Of a DNA stretch of 64,000 bases, positions 25,173 to 35,983 are shown in pieces (the first letter of the stretch is position 1; each line of letters begins with the position of its first letter). A program made the position numbers and the translations under genes. A model generated the notes under the pieces. The model was given only the letters and a program-made list of their open reading frames with translations, did no database searches and was not told the DNA's origin. Origin of the DNA: Thermoleophilaceae bacterium (GTDB lineage Bacteria > Actinomycetota > Thermoleophilia > Solirubrobacterales > Thermoleophilaceae); the NCBI GenBank assembly GCA_030447905.1, contig JAUJNZ010000005.1:16780-80779 (forward strand), read 5' to 3'.

Positions 25173-25787
25173 ATGGTGGTGGCGATAGACGGTCCGGCTG
25201 GCGCCGGCAAGAGCACGGTGGCGCGGGCGGTGGCCGAGCGCCTCGGGTTCGCCTACCTCGACACCGGGGCGATGTACCGGGCGGTGGCGGTCGCCGTGCT
25301 CGCGCGCGGCGGCCCACCCGCCGCTCGCGCCCGCGAGCTCGAGGTCGTCGGGGCGGCCCGCTACCTGGTTGGCGGCCACGATGTCACCGCCGGCATCCGC
25401 AGCCCCGAGGCGGCGGCCGAGGCGTCGCGGATCGCGACCGACCAGTCGCTGCGCGACGCCCTCGTCGAGCGCCAGCGGGCGGTGCTGGCCACCGGCGACT
25501 GGGTCGCCGAGGGGCGCGACATCGGCACCGTGGTGGTCCCCGACGCCGCGCTCAAGGTCTACCTGGTGGCAAGCCCCGAGGAGCGCGCGGCGCGCCGCGC
25601 GCGCGAGCTCGGGACCGACCCGCAGACCGTGCTCGCCGACCAGACGCTTCGCGACGAGCAGGACCGCCGCCGGGAGCATTCCCCGTTGCGGGCGGCTGAA
25701 GATGCGGTCGAGCTCGACACGACCGGGCTGACGATCGACGAGGTGGTGGAAGAGGTCGTGGTCCTCACGGGCGAGCCCCATGGCTGA
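25173..25787 (+). CDS. cmk: Cytidylate kinase
   Basis: This kinase phosphorylates CMP and dCMP with ATP in pyrimidine nucleotide salvage and supply. It is 204 residues long, slightly shorter than the 220-230 usual for the bacterial Cmk family. The P-loop GPAGAGKST spans residues 7-15, and the CMP-specific [12 protein letters not shown] and [15 protein letters not shown] motifs follow. The lid and C-terminal [20 protein letters not shown] region is typical. The ATG at 25173 lies immediately before the P-loop strand. It overlaps der by 8 bp; cmk-der pairing is a widely conserved arrangement. Confidence 0.95.
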   Translation: MVVAIDGPAGAGKSTVARAVAERLGFAYLDTGAMYRAVAVAVLARGGPPAARARELEVVGAARYLVGGHDVTAGIRSPEAAAEASRIATDQSLRDALVERQRAVLATGDWVAEGRDIGTVVVPDAALKVYLVASPEERAARRARELGTDPQTVLADQTLRDEQDRRREHSPLRAAEDAVELDTTGLTIDEVVEEVVVLTGEPHG

Positions 25788-27165
25788 GCGCTTCCCCAGG
25801 GTCGCCGTGGTCGGCTACCCGAACGTCGGCAAGTCGACCCTCGTGAACCGCCTCGCCGGCGGCCGCGAGGCCGTCGTGCACGAGGAGTCGGGCGTCACCC
25901 GCGACCGCAAGGAGATCGACGCCGACTGGAACGGGCGCGCGTTCCTGCTCGTCGACACGGGCGGCGTCGACCTCGCCGAGGCCGACGACCTCGCCCGCTC
26001 GGTGCAGGGCCAGGCCCGACAGGCGCTCGCTGAGGCCGACCTCGCCGTGCTCGTGGTGGACGCGCGCGCGGGGCTGCGTCCGGGCGACGAGGAGCTCGCC
26101 GACGTGCTGCGGCGCTCGTCCGGCAACGGTCCCCCCGTGCTCGTGGCCGCCAACAAGGTCGACGACGTGCGGGCGGTCCCGCACACCGCCGAGTTCCACG
26201 GGCTCGGGCTCGGCGAGCCGATCCCGGTCTCGGCGACCCAGGGGCTCGGAACCGGCGACCTGCTCGACCGGGTGGTGGCGCGGCTCGCGGAGGTTGCGCC
26301 TGAAGACGAGGCCGGTCGCGCCACCGGGAGCGACGAGGTCCGGCTTGCGGTGATCGGCCGCCCCAACGTCGGCAAGTCCTCGCTCGTGAACGCCTTTTTG
26401 GGGTCCGAGCGCGTGATCGTCTCCGAGCGCGCGGGCACCACCCGGGACGCTATCGACACCCGCCTCGAGGTCGAGGGTCGCCCGATGCTGCTCGTCGACA
26501 CGGCGGGTCTCAGACGCCGCACCAAGGTCGCCGGCAGCGTCGACTACTACGCCCAGCTTCGCTCCGAGCGCGCCGCCGAGCGCGCCGACGTGGCGCTCGT
26601 GGTCTGCGACGCCCGCGAGGGCGTCACCAGCGAGGACCTCCGGATCGCCGAGCTGGCCATGCGATCGGAGTGCGCGACGCTCGTCGCGCTCAACAAGTGG
26701 GATCTCGGCGCAGCGGGAGAGGAGCAGCTGATCGACGCCCGCGAGCGGGTCGCCGCCCGGCTGCGGCTGCGCCCGCGCGTGCTCACCGCCTCGGCGCTCG
26801 CGGGTCGCAACGTGCGCCGGATCCTGCTCGAGTGCCTGGGGCTCGCCGACCGGGCGGCGCAGCGGCTGCCCACCCCAGACCTGAACCGGTTCCTGTCCGA
26901 CCTGCAGGCCGTCCGCGAGCCGCCGGCGGTGAGGGGCCGCCGGCTGCGGATGCTCTACATGACCCAATACGAGGTCCGCCCGCCTCGCTTCGCGATCCAG
27001 GTCTCAGACCGCTCGAGGGTCACCCGCGACTACGCCTTCTTCATCGAGAACCGCCTGCGGGAGCGTTACCGGCTCGAGGGAGTGCCGCTCGTGATCGACT
27101 TCCGCGAGCGCGGAGGGGGCGAGCGCCGCTCCCGCGCGCGTCCGCAGGCGGCCCGGTCCGGGTAA
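25780..27165 (+). CDS. der: Ribosome-associated GTPase Der (EngA)
   Basis: An essential GTPase for 50S subunit maturation, 461 residues long, with two tandem G domains and a C-terminal KH-like domain. The G1 motifs are GYPNVGKS (residues 12-19) and GRPNVGKS (193-200); the G3 motifs are DTGGVD and DTAGLR; the G4 motifs are NKVD and NKWD. The tail after about residue 360 ([17 protein letters not shown], then [10 protein letters not shown]) is the KH domain that contacts rRNA. The ATG at 25780 overlaps the end of cmk by 8 bp, indicating coupling. Confidence 0.96.
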   Translation: MAERFPRVAVVGYPNVGKSTLVNRLAGGREAVVHEESGVTRDRKEIDADWNGRAFLLVDTGGVDLAEADDLARSVQGQARQALAEADLAVLVVDARAGLRPGDEELADVLRRSSGNGPPVLVAANKVDDVRAVPHTAEFHGLGLGEPIPVSATQGLGTGDLLDRVVARLAEVAPEDEAGRATGSDEVRLAVIGRPNVGKSSLVNAFLGSERVIVSERAGTTRDAIDTRLEVEGRPMLLVDTAGLRRRTKVAGSVDYYAQLRSERAAERADVALVVCDAREGVTSEDLRIAELAMRSECATLVALNKWDLGAAGEEQLIDARERVAARLRLRPRVLTASALAGRNVRRILLECLGLADRAAQRLPTPDLNRFLSDLQAVREPPAVRGRRLRMLYMTQYEVRPPRFAIQVSDRSRVTRDYAFFIENRLRERYRLEGVPLVIDFRERGGGERRSRARPQAARSG

Positions 27166-27188
27166 GCTGTCCTGCTGACCTGTGCCCC

Positions 27189-27203
27189 GCGGCGGTCCGC
27201 CGC
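27189..27203. terminator. Weak GC hairpin between der and metK
   Basis: A 15-base self-complementary element, GCGGCGGTCCGCCGC, lies 24 bases after the der stop and 42 before metK. It has no T-tract, so it may be a processing or pause site rather than an intrinsic terminator. A SAM riboswitch is not present in this short spacer. Confidence 0.2.
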
Positions 27204-27244
27204 CGGCCGCCCAAACGCACCCGAGCAAGGAGCCAGACCTCCGC

Positions 27245-28483
<1,239 letters not shown>

Positions 28484-28549
28484 GGAGCGTCGAGGGCGCG
28501 ACGCGAAGGCGGGCGCCGCCCGTCCGAGGCCGCCCCTAGCTTCCGGGGG

Positions 28550-30841
28550 GTGATCGCCAAGGTCGAGCCGCTCACCTCCGCACGCGCCCTCCGCGGGCCG
28601 TTCGACTACCGGCTGCCGCGACGTCTCGGGCAGGTCGAGGTCGGCAGCGTGCTCGTGGTCCCGTTCGGGCGCCAGAGGACGCTCGGGGTGGTGGTCGAGG
28701 TCGCCGAGCGCAGCGAGCTGGCGCCCGAGCGGCTCGTCGAGCCGTTCGCCGCCGTCGAGCAGGGCGTTCCCGCGGAGCTGGTCTCGCTGGCGCTGTGGGT
28801 TGCCGAGGCCTACTGCTCGACTCCCGCTCGGGCGCTCGGGCTCGTGCTGGCGCCGGGGACGGGGCGCGGTGAGCGGCCGCGCGTGCGGGAGCGGAGGGAG
28901 CTGTCGGTGACCCTCACCGAGGCCGGACGGGCCGCGGGCGCGGCGCTCGCGGGCGGGACGGGTACCTCCGACCCGGGTGCGGTCCCTCCGTCCCGGCTCG
29001 GGGCACGCCAGCGCGCGGCGATCGAGGCCCTCGCGGCAGGCCGGCGCCCTGCCGCCGCGCTCGCCCGCGAGGCGGCCTGCGGCCACGCCTCCCTCCGGGG
29101 ACTCGAGGCCCGCGGGCTCGTCGCCGTCGAGCGGGAGTCGGTGCGGCGTCGCCCGGCTCGCCCCGTCCGCGTGGGCGCCCGCGGTATACCCGGCCGCGAG
29201 CCGACTCCCGCCCAGCGCGAGGCCCTGGCGGCGGTCGTGGCCGCCCTCGACGCTCCGCAGGCGGCTGCGGGCGACCGGCGCCTGCTCCTGCACGGCGTGA
29301 CCGGCAGCGGCAAGACCGAGGTCTACCTCGACGCGGTGGAGGCGGCGCTCGCCCGGGGGCGCTCGGCGATCGTGCTCGTGCCGGAGATCGCGCTCACTCC
29401 CCAGACCCTCGCACGCTTCGGCGAGCGCTTCGGCGAGGAGGTCGCCGTGCTTCACTCGCGACTGCCGCCGGGCGCGCGCCTCGACGAGTGGGTACGTCTG
29501 CGCTCGGGCGAGGCGCGGATCTGCGTCGGGCCCCGCTCGGCGGTCTTCGCGCCGGTCCGCGACCTCGGCCTGATCGTGATCGACGAGGAGCACGACGCCT
29601 CCTACAAGCAGGAGGGCGATCCGCGCTACGACGCGCGGCGGGTGGCCGAGCGCCGAGCGGCCGGGACCGGCGCCGTGCTGGTCGCGGGGACAGCGACCCC
29701 GCGCCCCGAGAGCTTCGAGGCCCTGCGGCGGGTCGTCCTCCCCGAACGGGTCGACGGGCGCGCGCTGCCGCCGGTCGAGCTCCTCAGCACGTTCGGGGCC
29801 TCGGGCACCGGCGGAGGACTCCATCCGCGGACGGCCGAGGCGCTCGCCGAGGTTCGCCGCCGCGGCGAGAAGGCGATCGTGCTGCTCAACCGCCGTGGGT
29901 GGTCGAGCTTTCTCACCTGCCGGACGTGTGCGCGGGTGTGGGAGTGCCCGCACTGCGACGTGACGCTCGTCCTCCACCGCGCCGCCGCGCGGCTCGAGTG
30001 CCACCACTGCGGTCACGCCGAGCCGGTCCCTCAGGGCTGTCCCGACTGCGGCTCGGTGTCGGTCGCGCGCCACGGCGCCGGGACCGAGCGGCTCGAGCAG
30101 GTCCTGGCCGAGCTGCTCGACCCGCTTCCCGTGGTCCGCCTCGACGCCGACGCGGCGGGCGCCCCCGACGCGCTCGTCGATCGCCTCGCCCGCTTCGAGG
30201 CCGCTCCCGCGGGGGTGCTGCTCGGCACCCAGATGGTCGCGAAGGGCCACGACTTCCCCGACGTCACGCTCGCCGTGGTGATCGACGCCGACGCGACGCT
30301 GCGCTTCCCCGACTTCCGAGCCGAGGAGCGCACGTTCGCGCTCGTCGCCCAGCTCGCCGGTCGCAGCGGGCGGGGAGCGCGGGGCGGACGGGTGATCGTC
30401 CAGGCCGTCGAGCCGGAGGCCCGGGCGCTGCGGTATGCCGCCCGCCACGACGCGGAGGGCTTCGTGCGCGGAGAGCTCGAGCGGCGGCGCCGGCTCCGCT
30501 ATCCACCGTTCACCGGGCTCGTACGGATCGTCTGCTCGTCCCGCGAGCGCGAGCCGCAGGCCCGCGCGGCGGCGGCGGTGGCCCAGCGGGTGGGGGCGAG
30601 CCTCGGCACCGGCGGAGCCGAGCCGAAGGTGCTCGCGGCCCCGGGCGCGACCGGCGCCGGGGGGGCCGTGCTCGGTCCGGCGCCGCTGTTTCGGCTCAAG
30701 GGGCGCGAGCGCTCGCAGGTGGTCGTGAAGGCGGCGGATCGAAGGGCGGCGGTGGCGGCGGTGCGCCGCGCGGTCGACGCCGTGGCCGCCGAGCGCTCGT
30801 CGCGCGAGGTCGCCTTTGCGGTCGACGTCGACCCGCACTGA
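28550..30841 (+). CDS. priA: Primosomal protein N' (replication restart helicase PriA)
   Basis: PriA reloads the replisome at stalled or recombined forks. It is 763 residues long. An N-terminal 3'-DNA-binding domain (about 1-100) and winged-helix region precede the SF2 helicase core. Walker A is GVTGSGKT (249-256), Walker B is VIDEEHDASYKQ, and a later motif reads LLGTQMVAKGHDFPDV. Two pairs of zinc-binding Cys motifs sit between the helicase lobes (CRTC, CPHC, CHHC, CPDC). All motifs look intact, unlike some actinobacterial PriA proteins in which helicase motifs are degraded. GTG 28550 is the only good start. Confidence 0.95.
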   Translation: MIAKVEPLTSARALRGPFDYRLPRRLGQVEVGSVLVVPFGRQRTLGVVVEVAERSELAPERLVEPFAAVEQGVPAELVSLALWVAEAYCSTPARALGLVLAPGTGRGERPRVRERRELSVTLTEAGRAAGAALAGGTGTSDPGAVPPSRLGARQRAAIEALAAGRRPAAALAREAACGHASLRGLEARGLVAVERESVRRRPARPVRVGARGIPGREPTPAQREALAAVVAALDAPQAAAGDRRLLLHGVTGSGKTEVYLDAVEAALARGRSAIVLVPEIALTPQTLARFGERFGEEVAVLHSRLPPGARLDEWVRLRSGEARICVGPRSAVFAPVRDLGLIVIDEEHDASYKQEGDPRYDARRVAERRAAGTGAVLVAGTATPRPESFEALRRVVLPERVDGRALPPVELLSTFGASGTGGGLHPRTAEALAEVRRRGEKAIVLLNRRGWSSFLTCRTCARVWECPHCDVTLVLHRAAARLECHHCGHAEPVPQGCPDCGSVSVARHGAGTERLEQVLAELLDPLPVVRLDADAAGAPDALVDRLARFEAAPAGVLLGTQMVAKGHDFPDVTLAVVIDADATLRFPDFRAEERTFALVAQLAGRSGRGARGGRVIVQAVEPEARALRYAARHDAEGFVRGELERRRRLRYPPFTGLVRIVCSSREREPQARAAAAVAQRVGASLGTGGAEPKVLAAPGATGAGGAVLGPAPLFRLKGRERSQVVVKAADRRAAVAAVRRAVDAVAAERSSREVAFAVDVDPH

Positions 30842-30884
30842 GTCCCTCGCACCGGCTCGAGCGTCCCTCTAGAATCGCTCGACG

Positions 30885-31481
30885 ATGGCCGCCGAGCCCG
30901 ATATGCGAGAGGAGCGCCTGGACGACGAGGACACGACCGTCGATCCCGCCGTCGAGGCCCGGCGGGCCGCGGCGCTGTCCCTGCTGCGTCGCTACGGAGA
31001 TCCCGCACTGCGCTCGAGCGCTACTCCGGTCGACCGCTTCGACGACGCCCTTCAGGCGCAGGTCGCCCAGATGGGGAAGATCATGGGCGATGCCCTCGGC
31101 GTGGGTCTCGCCGCCCCCCAGCTCGGCCTCTCGCAGCGGCTGCTCGTGTACCGGGTAGGCGCCGATGCGCCGCTCGTCGCGCTCGTCAACCCCGAGCTCG
31201 AGTGGGCGAGCGACGAGGATCTCGAGGTCCTCGAGGAGGGGTGCCTGTCGATCCCCGGCGTCTCGGTGGACGTCGAGCGCCCGGTCCACGTCCGCGTCCG
31301 CGCCCGCGACGAGCAGGGCGAGCAGCGCCTCGTCGAGGCCTCCGGTCTCGAGGCCAGGGTGATCCAGCACGAGGTCGACCACCTCGACGGGGTGCTGATC
31401 CTCGACCGGGCGACCAAGGAGGGACGCCGCGAGGCCCTGCGCGCCCTGCGCGAGGCCCAACCGGAGTCGCGAGCCGCCTAG
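30885..31481 (+). CDS. def: Peptide deformylase
   Basis: This enzyme removes the formyl group from the N-terminal Met of nascent proteins. It is 198 residues long. The three family motifs are GVGLAAPQLG (72-81), EEGCLSIPG with metal ligand C120, and QHEVDHLDG with H162 and H166 as metal ligands and E163 as the catalytic base. About 28 extra acidic residues precede the domain, so a later start is possible, though none is better supported than the ATG at 30885. fmt follows after 24 bp: the formylase/deformylase pair is a common operon. Confidence 0.96.
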   Translation: MAAEPDMREERLDDEDTTVDPAVEARRAAALSLLRRYGDPALRSSATPVDRFDDALQAQVAQMGKIMGDALGVGLAAPQLGLSQRLLVYRVGADAPLVALVNPELEWASDEDLEVLEEGCLSIPGVSVDVERPVHVRVRARDEQGEQRLVEASGLEARVIQHEVDHLDGVLILDRATKEGRREALRALREAQPESRAA

Positions 31482-31505
31482 CCGGCCGCGCTCGCGCGCG
31501 CCGCG

Positions 31506-32474
31506 ATGCGCACCGTCTATCTCGGCACCTCGGAATTCGCGGTGGTCGTGCTCGAGCGCCTGGCGGCGAGCGACCACCGTCCCCAGCTCGTCGTCACCCG
31601 ACCGGACCGACCGCGCGGGCGCGGCCGCCGGCTCGCCCCGCCGCCCGTCGCCGAAGCCGCCCGTGCGCTCGGCATCGAGGTCGCCCAGCCGGAGAAGGTC
31701 AACGGATGGGAGGCACGCGAGCTCATCGCCGCCGCGCGGCCCGACGCGGTGGTCGTCTGCGCGTTCGGCGCCCTGATCGACGAGCCGCTTCTCTCCGCGC
31801 ACGAGATGCTGAACGTGCATCCCTCACTGCTGCCCCGCTGGCGCGGGGCCGCGCCGATCGAGCGCGCGATCGAGGCCGGCGACGAGGTGACGGGGGTCTC
31901 GATCATGCGTCCCGTGCTCGAGATGGACGCGGGTCCGGTCTGCCTCGCCCGCGAGGAGGCGATCCGGCCTGACGACGACTTCGGCGTGCTGTCGCGGCGG
32001 CTCGCCGAGCTCGGCGGGGACTTGCTCGTCGAGGCCCTCGATCGCCGACCCGAGTTCGTGGACCAGCCCGATGAGGGGGTGACGATCGCGCCGAAGGTCG
32101 ACGCCGCCGACCGCCGGCTCGATCCCGAGCGCCGCGGCGCCGTCGAGCTCGAGCGCCGCGTCCGGGCGCTGACGCCGCACGTGGGGACTTGGGTCGAGCT
32201 GCCGGAGCTCGAGCGGCTCGGAGTCCGCCGCGCACGGGCGATCTCGGGCGAGGGCGACCCGCTTCCCGCCGTGGGGGAGCCGGGAACGCTCGGCGCGGGC
32301 GCCGACGGCCGCCTCCTGCTCGCCTGTGCGCCGGGGGTCCTCGAGCTGTGCGAGGTGCAGCCCGCGGGCGGGCGGCCGATGCCGGCGGCGGACTGGCTGC
32401 GGGGTCGCGGGGCCGATCTGCTCCGAGAAGCGGGCTCGAGCGGTGTGCAGGCGGGTCGGGGGCTCGACCGGTGA
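31506..32474 (+). CDS. fmt: Methionyl-tRNA formyltransferase
   Basis: This enzyme formylates initiator Met-tRNA using 10-formyl-tetrahydrofolate. It is 322 residues long. The catalytic trio is N103 and H105 in LNVHPSLLPRWRGAAPI, and D141 in LEMDAGP. The N-terminal Rossmann-like domain starts MRTVYLGTSEFAV, and a C-terminal OB-like tRNA-binding domain begins near residue 205. It sits between def and rsmB, overlapping the latter by GTGA, an arrangement shared across many bacteria. Confidence 0.96.
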   Translation: MRTVYLGTSEFAVVVLERLAASDHRPQLVVTRPDRPRGRGRRLAPPPVAEAARALGIEVAQPEKVNGWEARELIAAARPDAVVVCAFGALIDEPLLSAHEMLNVHPSLLPRWRGAAPIERAIEAGDEVTGVSIMRPVLEMDAGPVCLAREEAIRPDDDFGVLSRRLAELGGDLLVEALDRRPEFVDQPDEGVTIAPKVDAADRRLDPERRGAVELERRVRALTPHVGTWVELPELERLGVRRARAISGEGDPLPAVGEPGTLGAGADGRLLLACAPGVLELCEVQPAGGRPMPAADWLRGRGADLLREAGSSGVQAGRGLDR

Positions 32475-33865
32475 CGTCGACCGGCTCGGCTCGGCGATCG
32501 CGTCCTCGCTCGGGCGCCACTCCCGCCCGTCGCTGCGCGTTGAGGGTCCTGCGGCGGGTCTTCGCGGAGGGCGCCTTTGCCGACCGAGCCCTGCGCGCCG
32601 AAGCCGATCGGGCTCGACTCGAGGGGCGCGAGCGAGCCTTGGCCGAGCGCCTGGCCTCCGGCGCCGTGCAGCGCCGCGCGACGGTCGACCACGTGCTCGC
32701 GGCGTGCTCGGCCCGCCCCCTCGCGGAGATCGACCCAGATCTCCTCGACGCCCTCCGCCTCGGGGCGCTCCAGGTCCTGTTCCTCGACGCCGTTCCCGCT
32801 CGGGCCGCCGTAGAGCAGACCGTCGAGCTCGCCCGAGAGGCAGCGGGAGAACGCACGACCGGCTTCGCCAACGCGGTCATGCGCCGGGCGGCCCGGGAGG
32901 GCCCCGGCCTGCTCGCGCGCCTCGACGACGCGACCCCCGAGGGCGCCGCCCTGCGGCACTCGCACCCCGAGTGGATCGCCCGGTCGTGGTGGGAGGCCCT
33001 CGGCCCCGCCGCCGCGCGGGCGCTCCTGGCCCACGACAACGAGCCCCCCGAGCTGGCCCTGCGGGCCAACGAGCTCGTGGCCACGCGCGGAGAGGTCCTC
33101 GCGGCGCTGCGCCGCCGCGGGGTCGCCGCCCGCGCCGATGTCGCCCTTCCCGAGGCGATCATCGTCGACGGGCCGTTCGATCTCGCCCACTCGCCGCTCT
33201 TCGCCGCCGGGGCGATCACCCCGCAGGGACGGGCCTCGATGCTCGTCGCGAGGGTGGCGGCCCCGCGCCCGGGCGAGCGGGTGCTCGACCTGTGCGCCTC
33301 GCCGGGGACCAAGACGACCCACCTCGCCGCGCTGATGGGCGGTCGCGGGAGCCTGGTCGCGGTCGAGTCGAACCGCGGGCGAGCCAGGGCGCTCGCCGAC
33401 AACTGCCACCGCCTCGGCGCCGACGCAGTCGAGATCGTCAGCGGCGACGCCCGCGAAGTCGACGTCGGGCATGACTACGACCGGGTCCTACTCGACGCGC
33501 CGTGCTCGGACCTCGGGACCCTGGCCGCACGGCCCGACGCCCGCTGGCGTAAGTCGCCTGCGGACGTCGACGAGCTCGCCGAGCTCGGGCGGGAACTGCT
33601 CGCGGCCGCCGCCCGGCGCGTGCGACCGGGGGGGACGCTCACCTTCTCGACCTGCACGATCTCGCCACCCGAGAACGCCGAGCAGGTCGAGCGCTTCCTG
33701 GAGACGCGGCCCGACTTCGCCGCCGACGACCTGGGGGCCGACTGGCCGGACCTCCGCGACCGCTCGCGGCCGCGGTATCTCCAAACCCTTCCTCACCGCG
33801 ACGCAACGGCCGGGTTCTTCATCGCCCGCCTGCGGAGAACGGGGGAGAGCGAACCACCGGCCTGA
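32471..33865 (+). CDS. rsmB: 16S rRNA (cytosine(967)-C(5))-methyltransferase RsmB
   Basis: This SAM-dependent m5C methyltransferase acts on 16S rRNA C967. It is 464 residues long. The N-terminal ~140 residues form a NusB-like helical RNA-binding domain (ALRVLRRVFAEGAFADRAL). The Rossmann catalytic domain contains VLDLCASPGTKTTHLAALM, LLDAPCSDLGTL with C345, and FSTCTISPPENAEQV with C395, which corresponds to the attacking Cys of the TCS motif; C345 would assist product release. GTG 32471 overlaps the fmt stop (GTGA). Confidence 0.94.
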   Translation: MTSTGSARRSRPRSGATPARRCALRVLRRVFAEGAFADRALRAEADRARLEGRERALAERLASGAVQRRATVDHVLAACSARPLAEIDPDLLDALRLGALQVLFLDAVPARAAVEQTVELAREAAGERTTGFANAVMRRAAREGPGLLARLDDATPEGAALRHSHPEWIARSWWEALGPAAARALLAHDNEPPELALRANELVATRGEVLAALRRRGVAARADVALPEAIIVDGPFDLAHSPLFAAGAITPQGRASMLVARVAAPRPGERVLDLCASPGTKTTHLAALMGGRGSLVAVESNRGRARALADNCHRLGADAVEIVSGDAREVDVGHDYDRVLLDAPCSDLGTLAARPDARWRKSPADVDELAELGRELLAAAARRVRPGGTLTFSTCTISPPENAEQVERFLETRPDFAADDLGADWPDLRDRSRPRYLQTLPHRDATAGFFIARLRRTGESEPPA

Positions 33866-33882
33866 ATCGCCACAATCAACCG

Positions 33883-34113
33883 ATGGCCGAAGCCCGGCAG
33901 ACCGACGCAAAGCCCGTGTGCCCCGGGTGCGGTCAGAGCTGGCTGCGCACGACCAGCCTCCCGGGCCGCTACCGATGCGCCTACTGCCTCAGGCGCTACG
34001 AGCTTCGCTCCGACTGCCCGAGCTGCGGCGCCCACTCCACGATCGCCCGCATGTCGGAGACGGCGAACATGGTCTGTCGCAACTGCGGCGAGACGACGCT
34101 GCGGCCGGTCTGA
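33883..34113 (+). CDS. Small zinc-ribbon protein
   Basis: A 76-residue protein with four CxxC knuckles: CPGC, CAYC, CPSC and CRNC, enough for two zinc ribbons. No catalytic domain is present. It starts at ATG 33883, 17 bp after rsmB, and probably shares its transcript. Short double zinc-ribbon proteins of this sort often bind nucleic acid or act as adaptors, but the function of this one is unknown. It is convergent with the PrsW gene. Confidence 0.75.
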   Translation: MAEARQTDAKPVCPGCGQSWLRTTSLPGRYRCAYCLRRYELRSDCPSCGAHSTIARMSETANMVCRNCGETTLRPV

Positions 34114-34141
34114 GGCGCGCCCGGCTCGCGGCGAGGAGTCG

Positions 34142-35467
34142 TCAGGCGGCGGTGTCCTCGGTCCACCGCCACCCATCCCACCACCGCAGCCGGGCCTGGC
34201 GGTAGGGGTCGGGGTACCACGCGGCGGGCGCGTCCGCCGGGCTCGACGCGGCGGCCGATGGGCTCTGAGGCCCGGACGTGGTCGCCGGAGCCGCCAGCGC
34301 CGAGGCGAGCGGAAGCGCCGCCCGCAGGTCGTGTAGGCGTGCGGTGTAGGCGGCCTCGCGCTGGGCGAGGTCCTCGTCGCGGTCCGTCGGGCGCCGCGCC
34401 ATGTGGCGGCGCACGAAGGCGAGCTCGGTCGCGGCCTGGTGAAGCTCCTTGCGGTCGCGCCGCGCCCCGGAGCCGTGGCGCTTGGCGCTTCGCAGCGCCC
34501 GCCGGCGCTCGCGCAGGGACGAGAGCACGGCGAGGTCCTCGGCGGTCAGCAACTGGCTCGCGAGCTCGGGCTGGAGGTACTCGTGAAGGACCCGGTGTTC
34601 CCTCAGGAGGGCACCGATCGCCACCGCGAGCAGCGCGAGGAAGACCGGAAACATGATGAGGACGTAGACGGTCAGGAGGCCGAGCCCGCCGCCGAGGCCG
34701 GCCGAGGTGTTCCAGAGGCTGTGCAGGATCATCGCCCCGAGCAGCCCGACCGCCGGGAGGGCTCGGCGCCACGGGCTCCCTCGCAGGGCCGCGATGCCGA
34801 GCCCGACGCCGGTGAGCGCCGTGAACACCGGGTGGGCGAACGGGGCCAGGATTCCCCGCACGAAGAACACGGCAGCCAGGGGAACCCCGCCCTCGAGGGC
34901 CGTACGCGCGTAGTAGAGGATGTTCTCGGTGAAGGCGAAGCCAAGGCCGACCATCGACGCGTAGACGATCCCGTCGAGGACGCCGTCGAACTCGGCGCGC
35001 CGCCAGCGGTAGATCGCGAGCAGGACGACCGCCTTCGAGGCCTCCTCGACGACCGGCGCCGACAGGGATGCGCCGTAGAGCTCGCCGACGGCCGAGCCGA
35101 AGGCCGAGCCGACGAGCGCCTGACCGGCGGAGTTGACCATCAGCGCGATCAGCGTGGCGCCTGTGGCCCCCCAGAAGAACGCCCACGCCAGCAGGTGCGG
35201 CGGCTCGGGCTCGAAGCGATCGACGAAGAGCGCGAGGCCGACGTAGATCGGGACCGGCAGGACGGCGAGCAGGAGCCCGGTGGCGAGCGCCACCGGCCCG
35301 ACCTCGACGCCGATCAGCAGGAGGGTCAGAAGCCCGGCTAGCAGCAGAACCACGATTCCGAGCGCCGCCAACGCCCGGCGCGGGCCGCGACGGTGGGGGC
35401 GCGGGGCAGGCAGCGGCCGGCTCGAGGCGGTGGGATCACCGGCGGGCTGGGGGAGGGGAGTGGTCAT
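34142..35467 (-). CDS. PrsW-family intramembrane metalloprotease with C-terminal DUF2510
   Basis: A membrane-embedded protease-like protein of 441 residues. After a short polar N-terminus there are about eight to nine transmembrane helices. They carry the family motifs EEASK, GFAFTENILYY, FAHPVFTALTG and HSLWN, whose Glu and His residues are expected to bind zinc. Residues ~290-400 are a charged helical cytoplasmic region. The C-terminus (AWYPDPYRQARLRWWDGWRWT) is a DUF2510 motif common on actinobacterial membrane proteins. Bacterial PrsW cleaves anti-sigma factors in Bacillus; no sigma/anti-sigma pair is nearby. I chose the ATG at 35467; an in-frame upstream frame to 35620 is Arg/Gly-rich and unlikely. 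Confidence 0.88.
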   Translation of the reverse strand: MTTPLPQPAGDPTASSRPLPAPRPHRRGPRRALAALGIVVLLLAGLLTLLLIGVEVGPVALATGLLLAVLPVPIYVGLALFVDRFEPEPPHLLAWAFFWGATGATLIALMVNSAGQALVGSAFGSAVGELYGASLSAPVVEEASKAVVLLAIYRWRRAEFDGVLDGIVYASMVGLGFAFTENILYYARTALEGGVPLAAVFFVRGILAPFAHPVFTALTGVGLGIAALRGSPWRRALPAVGLLGAMILHSLWNTSAGLGGGLGLLTVYVLIMFPVFLALLAVAIGALLREHRVLHEYLQPELASQLLTAEDLAVLSSLRERRRALRSAKRHGSGARRDRKELHQAATELAFVRRHMARRPTDRDEDLAQREAAYTARLHDLRAALPLASALAAPATTSGPQSPSAAASSPADAPAAWYPDPYRQARLRWWDGWRWTEDTAA

Positions 35468-35564
35468 GGCCGCCCGCCGCGTTCCATCGCCGGGGACGGT
35501 ACCCGCTCGGCTCAGTGCCACTCCGGGCAACCGGTGGTAGACCAGCCTCGGCCTCGGAGCTCTA

Positions 35565-35581
35565 CCTATGCAATGCTTAGG
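35565..35581. promoter_or_regulatory. 17-bp near-palindrome at the start of the molybdate regulator gene
   Basis: CCTATGCAATGCTTAGG is palindromic around a central A, with seven of eight half-site pairs matching. It covers the ATG at 35573 and sits just upstream of the alternative GTG at 35585. Its A/T-rich core stands out against the surrounding ~75% GC. A candidate operator, most simply for autorepression by the HTH-Mop protein encoded here; this is inference. Confidence 0.45.
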
Positions 35582-35983
35582 CGCGTGGCGACCGACCTCT
35601 CGCTCGGCGAGGCCGCCCAAGCGCTCACGGTGAGCGTCGACACCCTGCGCCGGTGGGACCGGTCCGGCAAGCTGCGCACGACGCGCGACGAACGCAACCG
35701 CCGGCGGGTGCCGGCGGCCGAGGTCGAGCGGCTGTCGGCGCGACCACGGCGGCGGAGGAACGCTTCCGGAGAGGCCCTGTCGGCGCGCAACCGCCTGCCG
35801 GGGCGCGTGCGCTCGGTCGAAGTCGACGGGGTGATGGGGCTCGTCGAGCTCGAGGCGGGGCCGTTCCGGCTCGTGGCGGCGGTCACCCGCGACGCGGTCG
35901 AGGACCTCGGGCTGGCGCCGGGCGTTGCGGCCACGGCGACGGTGAAGGCGACCTCGGTGATGCTCGAGCGCGGCGGCGAGTGA
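35573..35983 (+). CDS. MerR-type HTH regulator with C-terminal Mop/TOBE molybdate-binding domain
   Basis: This is a 136-residue ModE-like regulator. Residues ~8-55 form an excisionase/MerR-type winged helix-turn-helix (LSLGEAAQALTVSVDTLRRW then RTTRDERNRRRVPAAEVERL). A basic linker leads to a Mop (TOBE) domain from about residue 70 (ARNRLPGRVRSVEVDGVMG...VTRDAVEDLGLAPG...VKATSVML), which binds molybdate or tungstate oxyanions. It heads the modABC operon and overlaps modA as GTGA, so molybdate-dependent control of uptake is likely. The ATG at 35573 falls within a near-palindrome; a GTG at 35585 is an equally good start. Confidence 0.88.
   Translation: MLRRVATDLSLGEAAQALTVSVDTLRRWDRSGKLRTTRDERNRRRVPAAEVERLSARPRRRRNASGEALSARNRLPGRVRSVEVDGVMGLVELEAGPFRLVAAVTRDAVEDLGLAPGVAATATVKATSVMLERGGE

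Noticed and set aside
27166-27244. SAM riboswitch before metK
   Set aside because: The 79-bp spacer is too short and shows only one small GC hairpin.
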